A DNA stretch of 64,000 nt, taken from Candidatus Thiodiazotropha sp. (ex Monitilora ramsayi) (GTDB taxonomy: Bacteria; Pseudomonadota; Gammaproteobacteria; Chromatiales; Chromatiaceae). Location: contig JAHXIO010000011.1 in the NCBI GenBank assembly GCA_025655595.1, positions 496,001 to 560,000 on the forward strand, given 5' to 3'. Below the pieces are notes generated by a model. It was given only the letters and a program-made list of their open reading frames with translations, ran no database searches and was not told the DNA's origin. Shown one piece after another: positions 15,119 through 24,852 of the stretch (position 1 is its first letter; the number at the start of each line of letters is the position of its first letter). The position numbers were made by a program, and so were the translations under genes.

Positions 15119-16471
15119 TCAATTATTGCTGCTGCCTGGTGTCAGTCCACTCAGCACGTCCAACTGTCCCGTCAGCCACTGACTGGTTGATTGGAGCTGG
15201 CCCATCAGGGTATCGAGCGCCGTGTATTGAGCCCGATAACGCTTTTCAACCAGTTCCAGCCGGTACTCCATTCTATCGATCTGGTCATTGGTCGAATCGA
15301 CCCGGCTGTTCAGGCCATCCTCTTTGGCGTCAATCAGGCCGGAGGTACTCAGCATACTCTCAACCAATGAATCGAGACGTGCGGCCAGACCATTATCCTC
15401 ATTGGAAAAAAGGTCTACCAGCGCTCCCCGATCAGTCTCTAGTGCAGCAGTCAACTCAGCACTGTCGAATGATAGCGTACCATCCTTTTCGAAGGTGATA
15501 CCGGCCTGCGAGGCATATTTGAAGATGCCATCCACACCGGCGCTACCGCCCATAATCGAGCGTATCTGATTCTCGATCAACCTCAGGGTACCATCACCAT
15601 TGAGCTCGCCATTACGCAATTCTGCAATGGACGACATCAATGAATTGTAACTCTCCACCAGGCCGCTCACCGCACCGGAAATCGAGTCGGCATCCCGGCT
15701 CACCGTCAACTGCGAGGCAGCCGTTGTCTCGGCTAGCAACTCGATTGAGACGCCTTCGATGGCATCATCAATGGTATTGCCACTGCGGGAGATCACATAG
15801 GTATTGTCGATGGTGATCTGCGCATCTTCTGCCGCCTGTATCTGCGCCATCCCCAAAGGGTCGGCTATCGCTCCACCGAGGTCGTCGGTAAAGGAGACAG
15901 TGATCTGATTATCCAGGCCGGTATTCTCGCTGGTCAGTACCAGATGAAAACTGGTATCGCTCTCCTGCACGATACCGGCGGAGACACCCACATTGTCCGT
16001 CGCATCGTTGATCAGATCCTGTATCGAGGAGAGACTGCGTGCACCGATATCGACGGTAAAGCTCTCGGTTCCAATGGTGATGGTCATCTGATCACCGGCA
16101 TTGCCGATCAGGGTACTGCTGCTGGCGATGGCGGTTGTGGAACCCAGCTTATGGGCAGCCGCCAGATTATCGACACTGATGGAATAGCTGCCAACAGCGG
16201 CATCGTTGTCGGCCGTGACGGTAAAGGCTTCCTCATTGCCACTGGCGGCAGTGAAGAAATTGAAACTATCTGTGGAACTCAGCGCACTGGCTGAATCCTG
16301 AAAGGTGGCGAGGGCGCTACGCAGGGTACCGTAGGCGCTGACCTGTGTCAGCAGATCACCCGCTTTGACCTGAAGATTTTGCAGCGGAATCTGCTCGACT
16401 TCCATCAAAGATGTGATGATCGACTCGATGTCGAGGCCGGAGCCGATACCCGCAGCCGAGATTGTCGCCAT
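15119..16471 (-). CDS. fliD: Flagellar hook-associated protein 2 (filament cap)
   Basis: The protein has about 450 residues from the ATG at 16469-16471, which follows GGAG at proper spacing and begins M-A-T-I-S-A-A-G-I-G-S-G-L-D-I. Twelve codons further upstream are open but non-conserved. The N-terminal FliD domain (S-G-L-D-I-E-S-I-I-T-S-L-M) and the C-terminal coiled-coil FliD_C domain (about 220-440) are clear. FliD forms the distal pentameric cap that folds flagellin into the growing filament. A sigma-54-type promoter lies at 16596-16611. Confidence 0.96.
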   Translation of the reverse strand: MATISAAGIGSGLDIESIITSLMEVEQIPLQNLQVKAGDLLTQVSAYGTLRSALATFQDSASALSSTDSFNFFTAASGNEEAFTVTADNDAAVGSYSISVDNLAAAHKLGSTTAIASSSTLIGNAGDQMTITIGTESFTVDIGARSLSSIQDLINDATDNVGVSAGIVQESDTSFHLVLTSENTGLDNQITVSFTDDLGGAIADPLGMAQIQAAEDAQITIDNTYVISRSGNTIDDAIEGVSIELLAETTAASQLTVSRDADSISGAVSGLVESYNSLMSSIAELRNGELNGDGTLRLIENQIRSIMGGSAGVDGIFKYASQAGITFEKDGTLSFDSAELTAALETDRGALVDLFSNEDNGLAARLDSLVESMLSTSGLIDAKEDGLNSRVDSTNDQIDRMEYRLELVEKRYRAQYTALDTLMGQLQSTSQWLTGQLDVLSGLTPGSSNN

Positions 16472-16595
16472 CGTTATCTCCAGATCATATGGTCCGCCTG
16501 GCGGCAAGGACCGGATGGATGTTGCCGGAAAGCAGCAGCCGTTTGGTCGACCCTCGACCGTTCAAGCTACTGTTTCCGACGCTCCATTATCAATA

Positions 16596-16611
16596 AGCAA
16601 AACCCGGGCCT
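16596..16611 (-). promoter_or_regulatory. Sigma-54 promoter before fliD
   Basis: On the minus strand, A-GG-CCCG-N4-TTGC gives GG and GC exactly 10 bp apart, the -24/-12 pattern of RpoN promoters. It lies in the flaG-fliD gap, about 125 bp before the preferred fliD start. It differs from TGGCACG-N4-TTGCA at two positions in the -24 box and by a T for A at the end of the -12 box. Confidence 0.6.
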
Positions 16612-16620
16612 AAAATCCGC

Positions 16621-17076
16621 TTAGACCTGAGTCTCCATTAACAGACCAACCGGCTGATCCTGCATGCCCTTCCCTGCAACTTTAGCACTCTCCGCCTCCA
16701 TCAGCTCCTTCATGTGTCTTGCCAGGGCAAGCACCTCTTCTGATGGAATCTGGCGGATGACATCGCCGGATTCTTTATCGAGGACGCGGACAACCGTTCT
16801 GCCCGAATCGTCGTCGACATCGAACTGCAGTTGACGGCTCATCACCTGAGCAAAATCTTTCATCTGCTCGACTGCCGCCTGCACATCCTCTTTCTCTACC
16901 GTGGATGTGGGTTGGACAGCCTGTGCTGAGCTGGAGGCATGAGCCGGACGGATAGTCGAGACCTGTGCCACACCCTGTTGGGGCGCGACAGACCGGCTCG
17001 AATCGACCCGACGGCTCTCCCTGCCAAGATCCTTAGCCGCTTGAGTTTGCAATGTGATCGTCATGTCTGTAGTCAT
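16621..17076 (-). CDS. flaG: FlaG family protein
   Basis: This 151-residue protein has a low-complexity Ser/Gln/Val-rich N-terminal half. Its conserved FlaG domain (about 75-135) contains L-Q-F-D-V-D-D, V-V-R-V-L-D, G-D-V-I-R-Q-I-P-S-E-E and L-A. FlaG-family proteins lie between flagellin and fliD in polar flagellates and influence filament length; the mechanism is poorly known. GAGGTGAACGGCC precedes the ATG. A strong stem-loop separates it from fliC. Confidence 0.9.
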   Translation of the reverse strand: MTTDMTITLQTQAAKDLGRESRRVDSSRSVAPQQGVAQVSTIRPAHASSSAQAVQPTSTVEKEDVQAAVEQMKDFAQVMSRQLQFDVDDDSGRTVVRVLDKESGDVIRQIPSEEVLALARHMKELMEAESAKVAGKGMQDQPVGLLMETQV

Positions 17077-17100
17077 GGCCGTTCACCTCTCACGTGTCTC

Positions 17101-17128
17101 ATAGGGCCCGGGCGAACCCGGGCGCTAT
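17101..17128 (-). terminator. Strong stem-loop between fliC and flaG
   Basis: ATAGGGCCCGGG pairs with CCCGGGCGCTAT around a CGAA tetraloop: 12 bp with a single internal mismatch. No U-run follows, so it looks more like a partial terminator or a 3' stabiliser of the abundant fliC mRNA than a full stop. Confidence 0.55.
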
Positions 17129-17145
17129 CTGGTGGCTAGGACCAA

Positions 17146-18612
17146 TTACTGCAGGAGTGACAGGACCAGCTGAGGCTGTGCATTCGCCTGACTCAACATG
17201 GCCACGCCGGCCTGCTGCAGGATCTGCGTACGCGTCAGGTTGGATGTCTCAGCCGCAAAGTCGGCATCCTGTACCCGTGAACGGGCCGCGGAGACATTCT
17301 CACTGATACTGGACAGATTGGCGATGGTGGATTCCAGACGGTTCTGGATGGCACCGAGATCGGCACGTGCGTCTGAGATTGACCGCAGGGCCTGGTCCAA
17401 AACGTCAAGTGCGTTATTGGAACCGCTCTGGGTACCGATATCCACGTCTGCCACAGAGCTCAGAGCACTACTGGTGCTGGCCGCACCCATCACAGTCGTA
17501 CCGGTATCGGTAGCAACCACGAAGGATTTAGCTGAACTGAAGCTCAATGTACCGCCGACAACGATACTGTCGACTGCACCACCCTCAGTAATAGTCACAC
17601 CACCCACATCAAGGGTTTCAGTTGCGGTGGAGTGAGCCAGGTCAACGACGTTGATGTCATGGCCTGTGGTGTTTTCCAGTGTAATGGATGCGCTATCCGA
17701 TGCCAGAACAGCCGAGACGCCAGTAGAAGCAGAAACCGCGTTAATGGCATCCGCCAATGCTGAGTAGTCAGTGGTGGTGATTGCTGCGGAAACAGCGATG
17801 GCTGAGCCAACTGTACCTGCTGCATTGGAGCTGGAGAGTGTGAAGCCTACCGTACCTGCAACGGCCAAGCCGTCAACAACCACAGAGTTGGAAGCAGTGG
17901 CGGTTACGCCAGTGGTGCCCGATGCACCGTTAATCAATGTAGCAATATCGCTGGCTGCATCATCAGCAGTGACAGCTAACGCACCAGACGATGCCGTGCC
18001 ATTTACTGTCAGGTTTTGTCCAGCTACGTTGTTACCACCAGTCGCATCGGCAACAGCAGTCAGAGCGCCGCCTACATGGGTATTGGCAGAGATAGCCTGG
18101 TTACCGAGGCTGGTTGCGCGAATGCTGGTCACGGTGACAGAAATAGTCTCGTTGGCATTGGCACCCACGTGAAATTTCTGTGCCGAGAATGAACCGTCAA
18201 GGATATTCTTACCGTTGAAGGTAGAAGTATCGGCGATACGATTCAATTCCTGCTGCAGCTGAGAGACCTCTTTCTGCAGGTTGGCGCGGTCAGCCGAGCT
18301 GTTGGAATCATTTGCAGACTGAATGGACAGTTCACGCATACGTTGCAGGATGTTGGTCGCTTCCTGCATGGACCCTTCAGCGGTCTGCGACAGGGAGATG
18401 GCATCGCCCGCGTTACGGATCGCCTGGTTAAGACCGCGAACCTGGGAGGTCATACGGTCGGTGATACCCAGACCGGCAGCGTCATCTTTCGCGCTGTTGA
18501 TGCGAAGGCCGGTTGAGAGGCGTTCCATGGAGGTTGAGAGGGAGGTTTGGGTATTGTTGAGGGAACGCTGTGACGTCAACGCCATCACGTTGGTATTGAT
18601 TACCATTGCCAT
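17146..18612 (-). CDS. fliC: Flagellin
   Basis: This 488-residue filament subunit is exported by the flagellar type III system. The conserved N-terminal D0/D1 domain (about 1-170: I-N-T-N-V-x-A-L…[17 protein letters not shown]) and C-terminal D1/D0 domain (about 405-488, ending L-V-L-S-L-L-Q) frame a variable Ala/Thr/Ser/Val-rich centre with few charged or aromatic residues. AGGAG lies 8 nt before the ATG; a second Met at residue 3 is less well placed. It is driven by a sigma-28 promoter at 18722-18748. Only one flagellin gene is present in this window. Confidence 0.97.
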   Translation of the reverse strand: MAMVINTNVMALTSQRSLNNTQTSLSTSMERLSTGLRINSAKDDAAGLGITDRMTSQVRGLNQAIRNAGDAISLSQTAEGSMQEATNILQRMRELSIQSANDSNSSADRANLQKEVSQLQQELNRIADTSTFNGKNILDGSFSAQKFHVGANANETISVTVTSIRATSLGNQAISANTHVGGALTAVADATGGNNVAGQNLTVNGTASSGALAVTADDAASDIATLINGASGTTGVTATASNSVVVDGLAVAGTVGFTLSSSNAAGTVGSAIAVSAAITTTDYSALADAINAVSASTGVSAVLASDSASITLENTTGHDINVVDLAHSTATETLDVGGVTITEGGAVDSIVVGGTLSFSSAKSFVVATDTGTTVMGAASTSSALSSVADVDIGTQSGSNNALDVLDQALRSISDARADLGAIQNRLESTIANLSSISENVSAARSRVQDADFAAETSNLTRTQILQQAGVAMLSQANAQPQLVLSLLQ

Positions 18613-18721
18613 GATTTTTTCTCCTAGAGCACCCGGCGATGTCTTGCATCTAGCCTGAGTGTAGGTTGATAACTAGCGGATATACTGTCCGAAATGACTG
18701 TATTTACCGCTTCCGCTATGT

Positions 18722-18748
18722 GTAACGGCCGCGACTAAGAGATCTTTA
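18722..18748 (-). promoter_or_regulatory. Sigma-28 (FliA) promoter of fliC
   Basis: On the minus strand, TAAAGATC, an 11-bp spacer and GCCGTTAC match the sigma-28 consensus TAAAGTTT-N11-GCCGATAA at 6/8 and 6/8 positions with ideal spacing. The predicted leader is about 100 nt. Confidence 0.75.
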
Positions 18749-18987
18749 ATAAAACCGGGAGCCGGGTCTCATATCGCGGAAGCTTATTCCTACAACAGAC
18801 AACTCATTGAATTGATATTGTTATTTTACTTCAAACTGCTTGGTCGAACCCAACTCAGGATGAACTCCATTCCCAAATCATGTCTCTAGGATTTCAACCA
18901 GCAACAAGTATTGGGAGCGACACGCCACACTCATTTTTAACCAGGTACTTGATCTGCACAGGGAGGTTTGTATTGGCAAGTGTAAAC

Positions 18988-19010
18988 GGTGGGGCAGGGC
19001 CCCACCCTAC
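18988..19010 (-). repeat. REP-like palindrome, copy 3
   Basis: GGTGGGGC-AGG-GCCCCACC-CTAC is the same hairpin family in inverse orientation. One stem base pair is changed on both sides (C-G to G-C) relative to the 5.6- and 9.6-kb copies. Confidence 0.8.
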
Positions 19011-19062
19011 CGTTGATTCAGGCGCAAGGGTGAGCCAAGACCTAATCCGACCGTTGATTCAG
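19009..19062 (+). repeat. 13-bp direct repeat between two palindromes
   Basis: ACCGTTGATTCAG occurs at 19009-19021 and again at 19050-19062, lying between the two inverted REP-like units. This gives the structure palindrome-repeat-spacer-repeat-palindrome. Confidence 0.7.
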
Positions 19063-19066
19063 ATGT

Positions 19067-19090
19067 TAGGGTGGGGCCCTGCCCCACCAA
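19067..19090 (+). repeat. REP-like palindrome, copy 4
   Basis: TAG followed by GGTGGGGC-CCT-GCCCCACC and AA is oriented opposite to copy 3, 60 bp away. Together they form a composite inverted pair downstream of flgL. Confidence 0.8.
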
Positions 19091-19154
19091 TTCGCGGTGT
19101 AGGAGATACCCTCTCTGTTGGAGCACTGCGGTTTGGATCAGCGCATAACAATGG

Positions 19155-20060
19155 CTAGAGGAATTTGAACAGGGAGAGCCCCTGCACCATATTGAAGGTC
19201 TGTTGTGCCGCCTGCAGCGCCACCAGCTCCTGCTCGAAGCGGCTGATCGCCTCTGCTAGATCGAGATCCTCGGTCTCCGAGAGCGCAGTCTGCATGGTCA
19301 GAATGAACTGGTCATTGACGCTTTTCTGTTCATCGATGGAATTGAGTCGAGCCCCTCCCCGGGTTCTCGTATCGGCAATATGCTCCTGGATCAGATTCAT
19401 ATCATCCAGAAGCACGTCGTTCGGTGCATCCGCTTCTAGACCGGCGATGATGCCATGCACAGTCTCGAATAGATTTCTTTTGCCTCCTGTACTGGTTTCG
19501 ATGTCCATAAAGGTGTCGAAACCATTCTCACGATCCTGGATCTGGCGGGTGGCTGAGATCTGAAGGGTCCGCGTACCCGCATCACCCGAATAGGTAAAGA
19601 CTCCGTCAGCCGGATTGGCGAAAGGGATGCCATCGGCATCATAGCCGGCGAAGATATACTCGCCATTACTGTCCTTGGTATTGGCCAGGGCCATCATTTC
19701 GTCGTTGATCTGCCTCAGCTCCTGAGCGATGGCACGCCGGTCGCTAGCGGAGTTGCTGTCGTTCAAACCCTGTACCGTCAGTTCGATGACCCGGGGGATC
19801 AGGTCATCCACACCCTTGAGTGAAGCCTCCTGTAACTCAAGCCGGGCCCGTGCACGATCCGCATTGGACTGATACTGCTCCGTCAGGCTGATGGCGGCAC
19901 GCAGATCCAGGGCATAGGCGGCACCCACCGGATCGTCCTTGGGCGAGAGAATGCGTTTGCCGCTGGCCACCTGCATCTGGGTCTGGCTCAGCTTCGCCTG
20001 CTGGGTCAACATGCTGTTGACGCCCCGTTCGAATAGCATTGCGGTAGATATACGACTCAT
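19155..20060 (-). CDS. flgL: Flagellar hook-filament junction protein FlgL
   Basis: This 301-residue HAP3 protein has flagellin-like termini: M-S-R-I-S-T-A-M-L-F…S-G-K-R-I-L-S-P-K-D-D-P-V-G-A at the N-terminus and a C-terminal coiled coil ending in L-F-K-F-L. It links FlgK to the first flagellin ring outside the cell. It lies 2 bp after flgK and is the last gene of flgFGHIJKL. Confidence 0.96.
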   Translation of the reverse strand: MSRISTAMLFERGVNSMLTQQAKLSQTQMQVASGKRILSPKDDPVGAAYALDLRAAISLTEQYQSNADRARARLELQEASLKGVDDLIPRVIELTVQGLNDSNSASDRRAIAQELRQINDEMMALANTKDSNGEYIFAGYDADGIPFANPADGVFTYSGDAGTRTLQISATRQIQDRENGFDTFMDIETSTGGKRNLFETVHGIIAGLEADAPNDVLLDDMNLIQEHIADTRTRGGARLNSIDEQKSVNDQFILTMQTALSETEDLDLAEAISRFEQELVALQAAQQTFNMVQGLSLFKFL

Positions 20061-20062
20061 GG

Positions 20063-22009
20063 CTACCTCCTGACCGCGTTGATCAGCGTATCGAACAGGG
20101 TACTCGCCGCAGAAATAATCTGCGCGGAGGCCTGATAGGCCTGCTGGTACTGGATCAGCTTGGCCGCCTCTTCATCGAGATTGACGCCTGATATCTCCTG
20201 CATCGCATCCCGGGTACGGTCGAGCAGACTCTCCTGGGCCGCCAGGTTGAGTTCTGCATGGTGGGTCTTCGAACCCACGTCAGAGACCATCTGAGCATAG
20301 ATCTCGTCATAGGTAGCGGTACCGCCGAGCAGCCCGTCCATGGTCTGCAGATCCACCAGGCTCAGGGCATTGCGGTTGTCGCTGCTGCCGCTGGTGTTGT
20401 TGCCGATAAGGAAAGTATCACCGTCGGCCGGTACACCGGAGATGGAGAAACTGATGCCACCAAAAGTGTCGAACTGAGTCGGATTGGCGGTGGTGGGATA
20501 GTTAACCCCGATGATGACCGTGGGATCCGTCGCATCATAGGGGATAAAGTCGTCTGGTGCAGCCGGACCGTTGACGATGTCGAATCCGCCCGCCGCCGCG
20601 TTATAGACCAGTTGCATATCAGCCGCCAGCGGCAGGCCTGTGATATTGCTGTTGGCCGGTTGTGTGATGGTAGCGTCACCGGTATTCAGGGCATTACCCG
20701 CCGCGTCCATTGCCGGTCGCACCTGCAGTGGACTGGCGGCCGCCAGCCGTCGCCCATCGCTGACCAGGAGATCGAGGCTGGCCGCGGCATTGCGTGTGGG
20801 CTGGATCAGGAAGGTATCGCCGGCAGTGGCGCCTGCCGGATTGATGGAGATATCGAGTCCGTCCACCGTATTGAGGCCTGCCGCCAGCGTCTGGGTCGAA
20901 CCATCCGCAAGATTCTCCAGGATGAAATCGGTACCATCATAGAGCAGCTGATAGTCATTCCCGGTAAGATTGTCGATATCGTTATATGCCACCGTGATGG
21001 AGCTGCCGTTGCCTGGAGGCTCCAGTACACTGACGGAACCCGAGGCAAAGAGTGCCGTTCCTGCCAGTCCGTCCAGATCGAGCCCCAACTGATGCTGGGC
21101 ATTGAGATCGTTTGCCATGCCCAAGGCCACCAATCCTATCCGGTTTTGAGCGGGATCGAGTATCTCCTCACGATACCTGAGCATACCGCCGATCGAGCCG
21201 CCGCTGATCTGATCGGTAACGATCTGCGTACCGAAGGAGAAATTGAAGGCGATCTCAAGATGGGAGGGATCGACCGCGGAAGCCTGGGTCGTCAGGGTAG
21301 CGGCGTCATAGGCCATCACCAGGGGCTGGCCTTTGCCGATGAACACATTGTAGGCCCCGTCGTTCTGTTGCAGAACCTGGATGTCCACCAGCTCCGAGAG
21401 GTCGTTGACCAACTGGTCCCGTTTATCCAGCAGATCGTTAGGGGCACTGCCGTAGGCGTTCTTGATATCGTTGTTGATGGTGGCGATATCCTCCGCCAAG
21501 CGGTTGATCTCAGTGACGGAGAAGTTGATCTGCTCGTTGAGGGTGTTTCTGGCCGAATCGAACTGGTTGTCGAAATAGTGGAAACGATCGACCATCGACT
21601 CCGCTTCCGCCAGCACTAACTGCCGGGCGGGTACCGAGGCGGGATCATCCGCCAGCGCCTGCATGGCGTTGAAGAAATTCTGCATGGTGGGCTGGATACC
21701 CACATCCGGATCGGCTACAAGATTGTTTAACTGGCGGGCACCGTTATAGTAGGCCTGCAACTCTGAAGTCACCGACTGACTGGCACGGACCTGGGAGGAG
21801 ATAAACTGATCGTATTGGCGGACCACATTCGAGGTCTCCACCCCGTTTCCCAGATAGCCCAGTGCACTGAAGCTGGGTTCGCGGGTGACAAAATCGACCC
21901 GCTGACGGCTGAAACCCTCAGTGTTGACGTTGGCAATGTTGTGTCCGGTGGTATCCAGCGCATGCCGGTTGGCATTGAGGGCCGAGACACCGATGGATAA
22001 TATGCTCAC
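20063..22009 (-). CDS. flgK: Flagellar hook-associated protein 1 FlgK
   Basis: This 648-residue HAP1 protein sits at the hook-filament junction. The N-terminus I-G-V-S-A-L-N-A-N-R-H-A-L-D-T-T-G-H-N-I-A-N-V-N-T is the rod/hook signature. The C-terminus (D-E-E-A-A-K-L-I-Q-Y-Q-Q-A-Y-Q-A-S-A) is the matching coiled coil. The middle part (about 300-560) is long and poorly conserved. The long open frame on the opposite strand is a shadow. Confidence 0.97.
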   Translation of the reverse strand: MSILSIGVSALNANRHALDTTGHNIANVNTEGFSRQRVDFVTREPSFSALGYLGNGVETSNVVRQYDQFISSQVRASQSVTSELQAYYNGARQLNNLVADPDVGIQPTMQNFFNAMQALADDPASVPARQLVLAEAESMVDRFHYFDNQFDSARNTLNEQINFSVTEINRLAEDIATINNDIKNAYGSAPNDLLDKRDQLVNDLSELVDIQVLQQNDGAYNVFIGKGQPLVMAYDAATLTTQASAVDPSHLEIAFNFSFGTQIVTDQISGGSIGGMLRYREEILDPAQNRIGLVALGMANDLNAQHQLGLDLDGLAGTALFASGSVSVLEPPGNGSSITVAYNDIDNLTGNDYQLLYDGTDFILENLADGSTQTLAAGLNTVDGLDISINPAGATAGDTFLIQPTRNAAASLDLLVSDGRRLAAASPLQVRPAMDAAGNALNTGDATITQPANSNITGLPLAADMQLVYNAAAGGFDIVNGPAAPDDFIPYDATDPTVIIGVNYPTTANPTQFDTFGGISFSISGVPADGDTFLIGNNTSGSSDNRNALSLVDLQTMDGLLGGTATYDEIYAQMVSDVGSKTHHAELNLAAQESLLDRTRDAMQEISGVNLDEEAAKLIQYQQAYQASAQIISAASTLFDTLINAVRR

Positions 22010-22046
22010 TTGTTTTGCCTCTCTCTATTCCTTCTTTTATCGGCCA

Positions 22047-22991
22047 TCAGGTAGACGCCTTGAACGAAGCCAGCGCCGCCTGCATCTCCGGCCCCTGCAT
22101 CACTCTGAGTATTTTGTCCGCGTAGGCCGGGTCGGTGGCGTAGCCCGCTTCCTGCAGCGACTTGAAATAGGCAGCGGGATCTTCCGCGTTCTCCAGCGCC
22201 TCTGCATAGCGGGGACTGCTTCTCAAAAAGTCCACATAGTCCTGAAAGCTCTGCTCGAAGGAGGCATAGGTACGAAAACGTTCCCGCTTGCGCACGGCGA
22301 CGCCTTCCTCATACTCCAGGGTCTCCCGTTTCACCTGACCGCCATCCCAGCGCTGATCCGCCTTGATACCGAAGAGGTTGTGGCTGCACTCACCCTTGGT
22401 CGACTGCATGACATGGCTGCCCCAACCGGTCTCCAGCGCAGCCTGAGCCAACAGCGCCTCGGGAGGAAGGCCGAGAGTGAATGCGGCATCTTCAGCTGCG
22501 GACCAGAGTGCCTGGACGAATTGATCGGGAGAATCGAGAGAGACTGCGTTGGCGGACTCAGGTACCGAAGACTGAGGCGCTATGGCCTCAGCTTCACCAC
22601 CGACCTCCATGGTGGTTTGCCGGCTAAGGTGCGATTGGATCACCGGATGGCGCCAGTAGGCATCGAGACCGTTCAACGACTGCGCTGTCGATTCATCACT
22701 ACCACCAAGCTGGCGGCGCAATACCTCGCCAATGCCCATTCCCCCCTGTTCGGAAAGATGCAGGGAGAGTTGCTGGTCATACATATCCTGGTAGAAACGG
22801 GTACGGTCGCTGTCGAAGATACCGCCGCCGAAGCTGGCTTGCCGCATCTGCTTGACCATCATCTGCACAAACAGAGATTCAAACTGTTTTGCCACCTTTT
22901 CCGTGGCACCGGACTGATCCTCACGCGCCTCATGCTTGAGAGCGGCGAGACCGGAAAAGTCGTGGTAGAGCGATGGGGAAGCGCTGTGCAT
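22047..22991 (-). CDS. flgJ: Flagellar rod-assembly muramidase FlgJ
   Basis: This 314-residue bifunctional rod cap has an N-terminal rod-binding domain (about 28-95, with F-E-S-L-F-V-Q-M-M-V-K-Q-M-R) and a C-terminal glucosaminidase domain (about 150-312, with L-L-A-Q-A-A-L-E-T-G-W-G and N-L-F-G-I-K-A). The second domain cuts peptidoglycan so that the rod can cross it. It directly abuts flgI, with its ATG next to the flgI stop. Confidence 0.97.
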   Translation of the reverse strand: MHSASPSLYHDFSGLAALKHEAREDQSGATEKVAKQFESLFVQMMVKQMRQASFGGGIFDSDRTRFYQDMYDQQLSLHLSEQGGMGIGEVLRRQLGGSDESTAQSLNGLDAYWRHPVIQSHLSRQTTMEVGGEAEAIAPQSSVPESANAVSLDSPDQFVQALWSAAEDAAFTLGLPPEALLAQAALETGWGSHVMQSTKGECSHNLFGIKADQRWDGGQVKRETLEYEEGVAVRKRERFRTYASFEQSFQDYVDFLRSSPRYAEALENAEDPAAYFKSLQEAGYATDPAYADKILRVMQGPEMQAALASFKAST

Positions 22992-24116
22992 TCAGATCAC
23001 CAACAGTTCTGCACGCAATGCGCCCGCCTCTTTCAGGGCTTCCAAAATGGCCACCAGGTCGCTGGGGGCGGCACCGACTTCATTCACGGCCCGGACCACC
23101 TCATCCAGTGAGACACCAGGATTGAAAAGAAACATTCTGTCTTTGCCCTCTTCCGTGATCGCCACTTCACTCTGGGGGACCACTGCCGTCTGTCCACCAC
23201 GAGAGAAGGGACCGGGCTGGGAGACGGCGGTCTGCTCGCTGATGCTGACCACCAGACTGCCGTGGGAGACAGCGGCCGGGTAGACTCGCACCTGACTGTT
23301 GATTACCACCGTACCGGTACGGGAATTGATGATCACCTTGGCCGAGCTTGCCGCCGGCTTCACATCCAACTCCTCCAGCATTGAGATAAAAGTGACCTTT
23401 TGCCCCGGATCCTTCGGCGCGTTGACACGAATGGAAGTCGCATCCATCGCCTTGGCGGTACCGGGCCCGATAGTCAGGTTGATCGATTCCGCCACCCGCA
23501 TAGCAGTGGTGAAATCGCCGTCGTGTAGATTGAGTGTGATCAACGGCGCCTTATTGAAACTGTTGGGGACTTCCCGTTCCACTGAAGCGCCATTGGGGAT
23601 GCGGCCGGCGCTGGGAATGTTGACGGTGATCTTGGAGCCGTCCTGACCCTCACCGCTCAATCCGCCCACCACAAGATTGCCTTGAGCCAGCGCGTAGTTG
23701 TTACCGTCGGCACCTTTCAGCGGCGTCATCAACAGAGTACCGCCACGCAGGCTTTTCGCATTGCCGAGAGAGGAGACAGTGATATCGAACTGCTGGCCCA
23801 CCTTACTGAAGGGAGGCAGGTCACCATGCACAATCACCGCCGCCGCATTTTTCGGTTTGATGTTCACCCCCTCAGGGATCTGCACACCCAACTGGGAGAG
23901 CATGTTCTTCAGGCTGTTGATGGTATAGGGCGAATCAGTATCTTTATCGCCGGTACCGTTGAGACCGACCACCAGGCCGTAACCGATCAACTGGTTGCTA
24001 CGCACGCCCTGGATGGAGGCGAGATCCTTGATGCGCTCGGCGAATGCGGGCTGGCCTGCAAACAGAAGTGTAAGCAAGAAGGTGATCAGGATATTTGAGA
24101 GTCGTGTGCGTTTCAT
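22992..24116 (-). CDS. flgI: Flagellar P-ring protein FlgI
   Basis: This 374-residue periplasmic protein has a cleavable signal peptide (hydrophobic residues about 8-25, A-F-A cleavage region). It starts the mature part with [28 protein letters not shown], the FlgI signature. It polymerises around the rod in the peptidoglycan layer. It lies between flgH and flgJ. Confidence 0.97.
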   Translation of the reverse strand: MKRTRLSNILITFLLTLLFAGQPAFAERIKDLASIQGVRSNQLIGYGLVVGLNGTGDKDTDSPYTINSLKNMLSQLGVQIPEGVNIKPKNAAAVIVHGDLPPFSKVGQQFDITVSSLGNAKSLRGGTLLMTPLKGADGNNYALAQGNLVVGGLSGEGQDGSKITVNIPSAGRIPNGASVEREVPNSFNKAPLITLNLHDGDFTTAMRVAESINLTIGPGTAKAMDATSIRVNAPKDPGQKVTFISMLEELDVKPAASSAKVIINSRTGTVVINSQVRVYPAAVSHGSLVVSISEQTAVSQPGPFSRGGQTAVVPQSEVAITEEGKDRMFLFNPGVSLDEVVRAVNEVGAAPSDLVAILEALKEAGALRAELLVI

Positions 24117-24127
24117 CTCGACAAACC

Positions 24128-24841
24128 TCAGAAAGGAAACAGTGCGCTGTTGAAAAAGCGGGTCAACCAGCCCTGTGAATTGGCATCCGCCAGGGCGCCC
24201 TCACCCACATAGCTGATCGTGGGATCGGCGATACGGGTAGACTCCACCGTATTCTGCGGCGTGATGTCCTGCGGCCGTACGATGCCGGCAAGGCGAACAT
24301 ACTCGTAACCCTGGTTGATACCGATACGCTTCTCACCCCGTACGTAGAGATTCCGGTTGGGCAGCACCTCGACCACAGTAACCGTGATATTGCCGCTCAA
24401 TGCGTTACTCTGGCTCGCGCTGCCGTCGCCGCTGAAATCGCTCGAGGACGAGAGATCAAAGGAGAGATTGTTACCCGTGTTGTTGGCAAGGGGAATGATC
24501 CCGGGGGTATTGAACTCCGGTGTCGAACCAAACAGCGTGGGGTTGGCGATATCAATCTCACCGCTCTTGGCCGTTGAAGTGGTTGCCGATTTGTTGGCCT
24601 GGGTATTCTCCACCAAAGTCACGGTCAACAGGTCACCCACACGGCGGGCCACGATATCCTCAAACCAGACCATCTCGTAACCGGCCTGGTAGATATTGCC
24701 GTTGCCGCGTGGTGCAGGCGGCGGCATCACCGGCCGCATGGGTGCATACTCGGCGTCGCGCTTCGGACCGGTGCTCTGACACCCGCTTAAGACGAAAGCC
24801 AGCACCAGTAAAAGAAGAAGAGAGAACAGACGCTTCATCAC
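24128..24841 (-). CDS. flgH: Flagellar L-ring lipoprotein FlgH
   Basis: This 237-residue outer-membrane lipoprotein has its lipobox at about residues 18-21 (V-L-S-G-C). It contains the conserved L-R-V-type bushing elements: [28 protein letters not shown] and V-R-P-Q-D-I. It forms the L-ring with FlgI in the outer membrane. Confidence 0.97.
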   Translation of the reverse strand: MMKRLFSLLLLLVLAFVLSGCQSTGPKRDAEYAPMRPVMPPPAPRGNGNIYQAGYEMVWFEDIVARRVGDLLTVTLVENTQANKSATTSTAKSGEIDIANPTLFGSTPEFNTPGIIPLANNTGNNLSFDLSSSSDFSGDGSASQSNALSGNITVTVVEVLPNRNLYVRGEKRIGINQGYEYVRLAGIVRPQDITPQNTVESTRIADPTISYVGEGALADANSQGWLTRFFNSALFPF

Positions 24842-24852
24842 ACTATCTCCGG

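Larger units (their letters stand above)
18613..19154. other. 542-bp gap between flgL and fliC
   Basis: This gap holds the sigma-28 promoter of fliC (18722-18748), a weak GC stem followed by T-rich sequence around 18754-18767, and an inverted pair of REP-like palindromes at 18988-19090. I see no gene in it. Confidence 0.6.

Noticed and set aside
18661-18720. Alternative sigma-28 match (TAAATACA-N11-CAGTATAT) before fliC
   Set aside because: The -10 part matches only 3/8; the site at 18722-18748 is clearly better.
20258-21619. 453-codon open frame on the plus strand
   Set aside because: It is antisense to flgK, has no start context and no recognisable domain.
21921-23111. 396-codon open frame on the plus strand
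   Set aside because: It is antisense to flgJ and parts of flgK and flgI; all three are clear flagellar genes.
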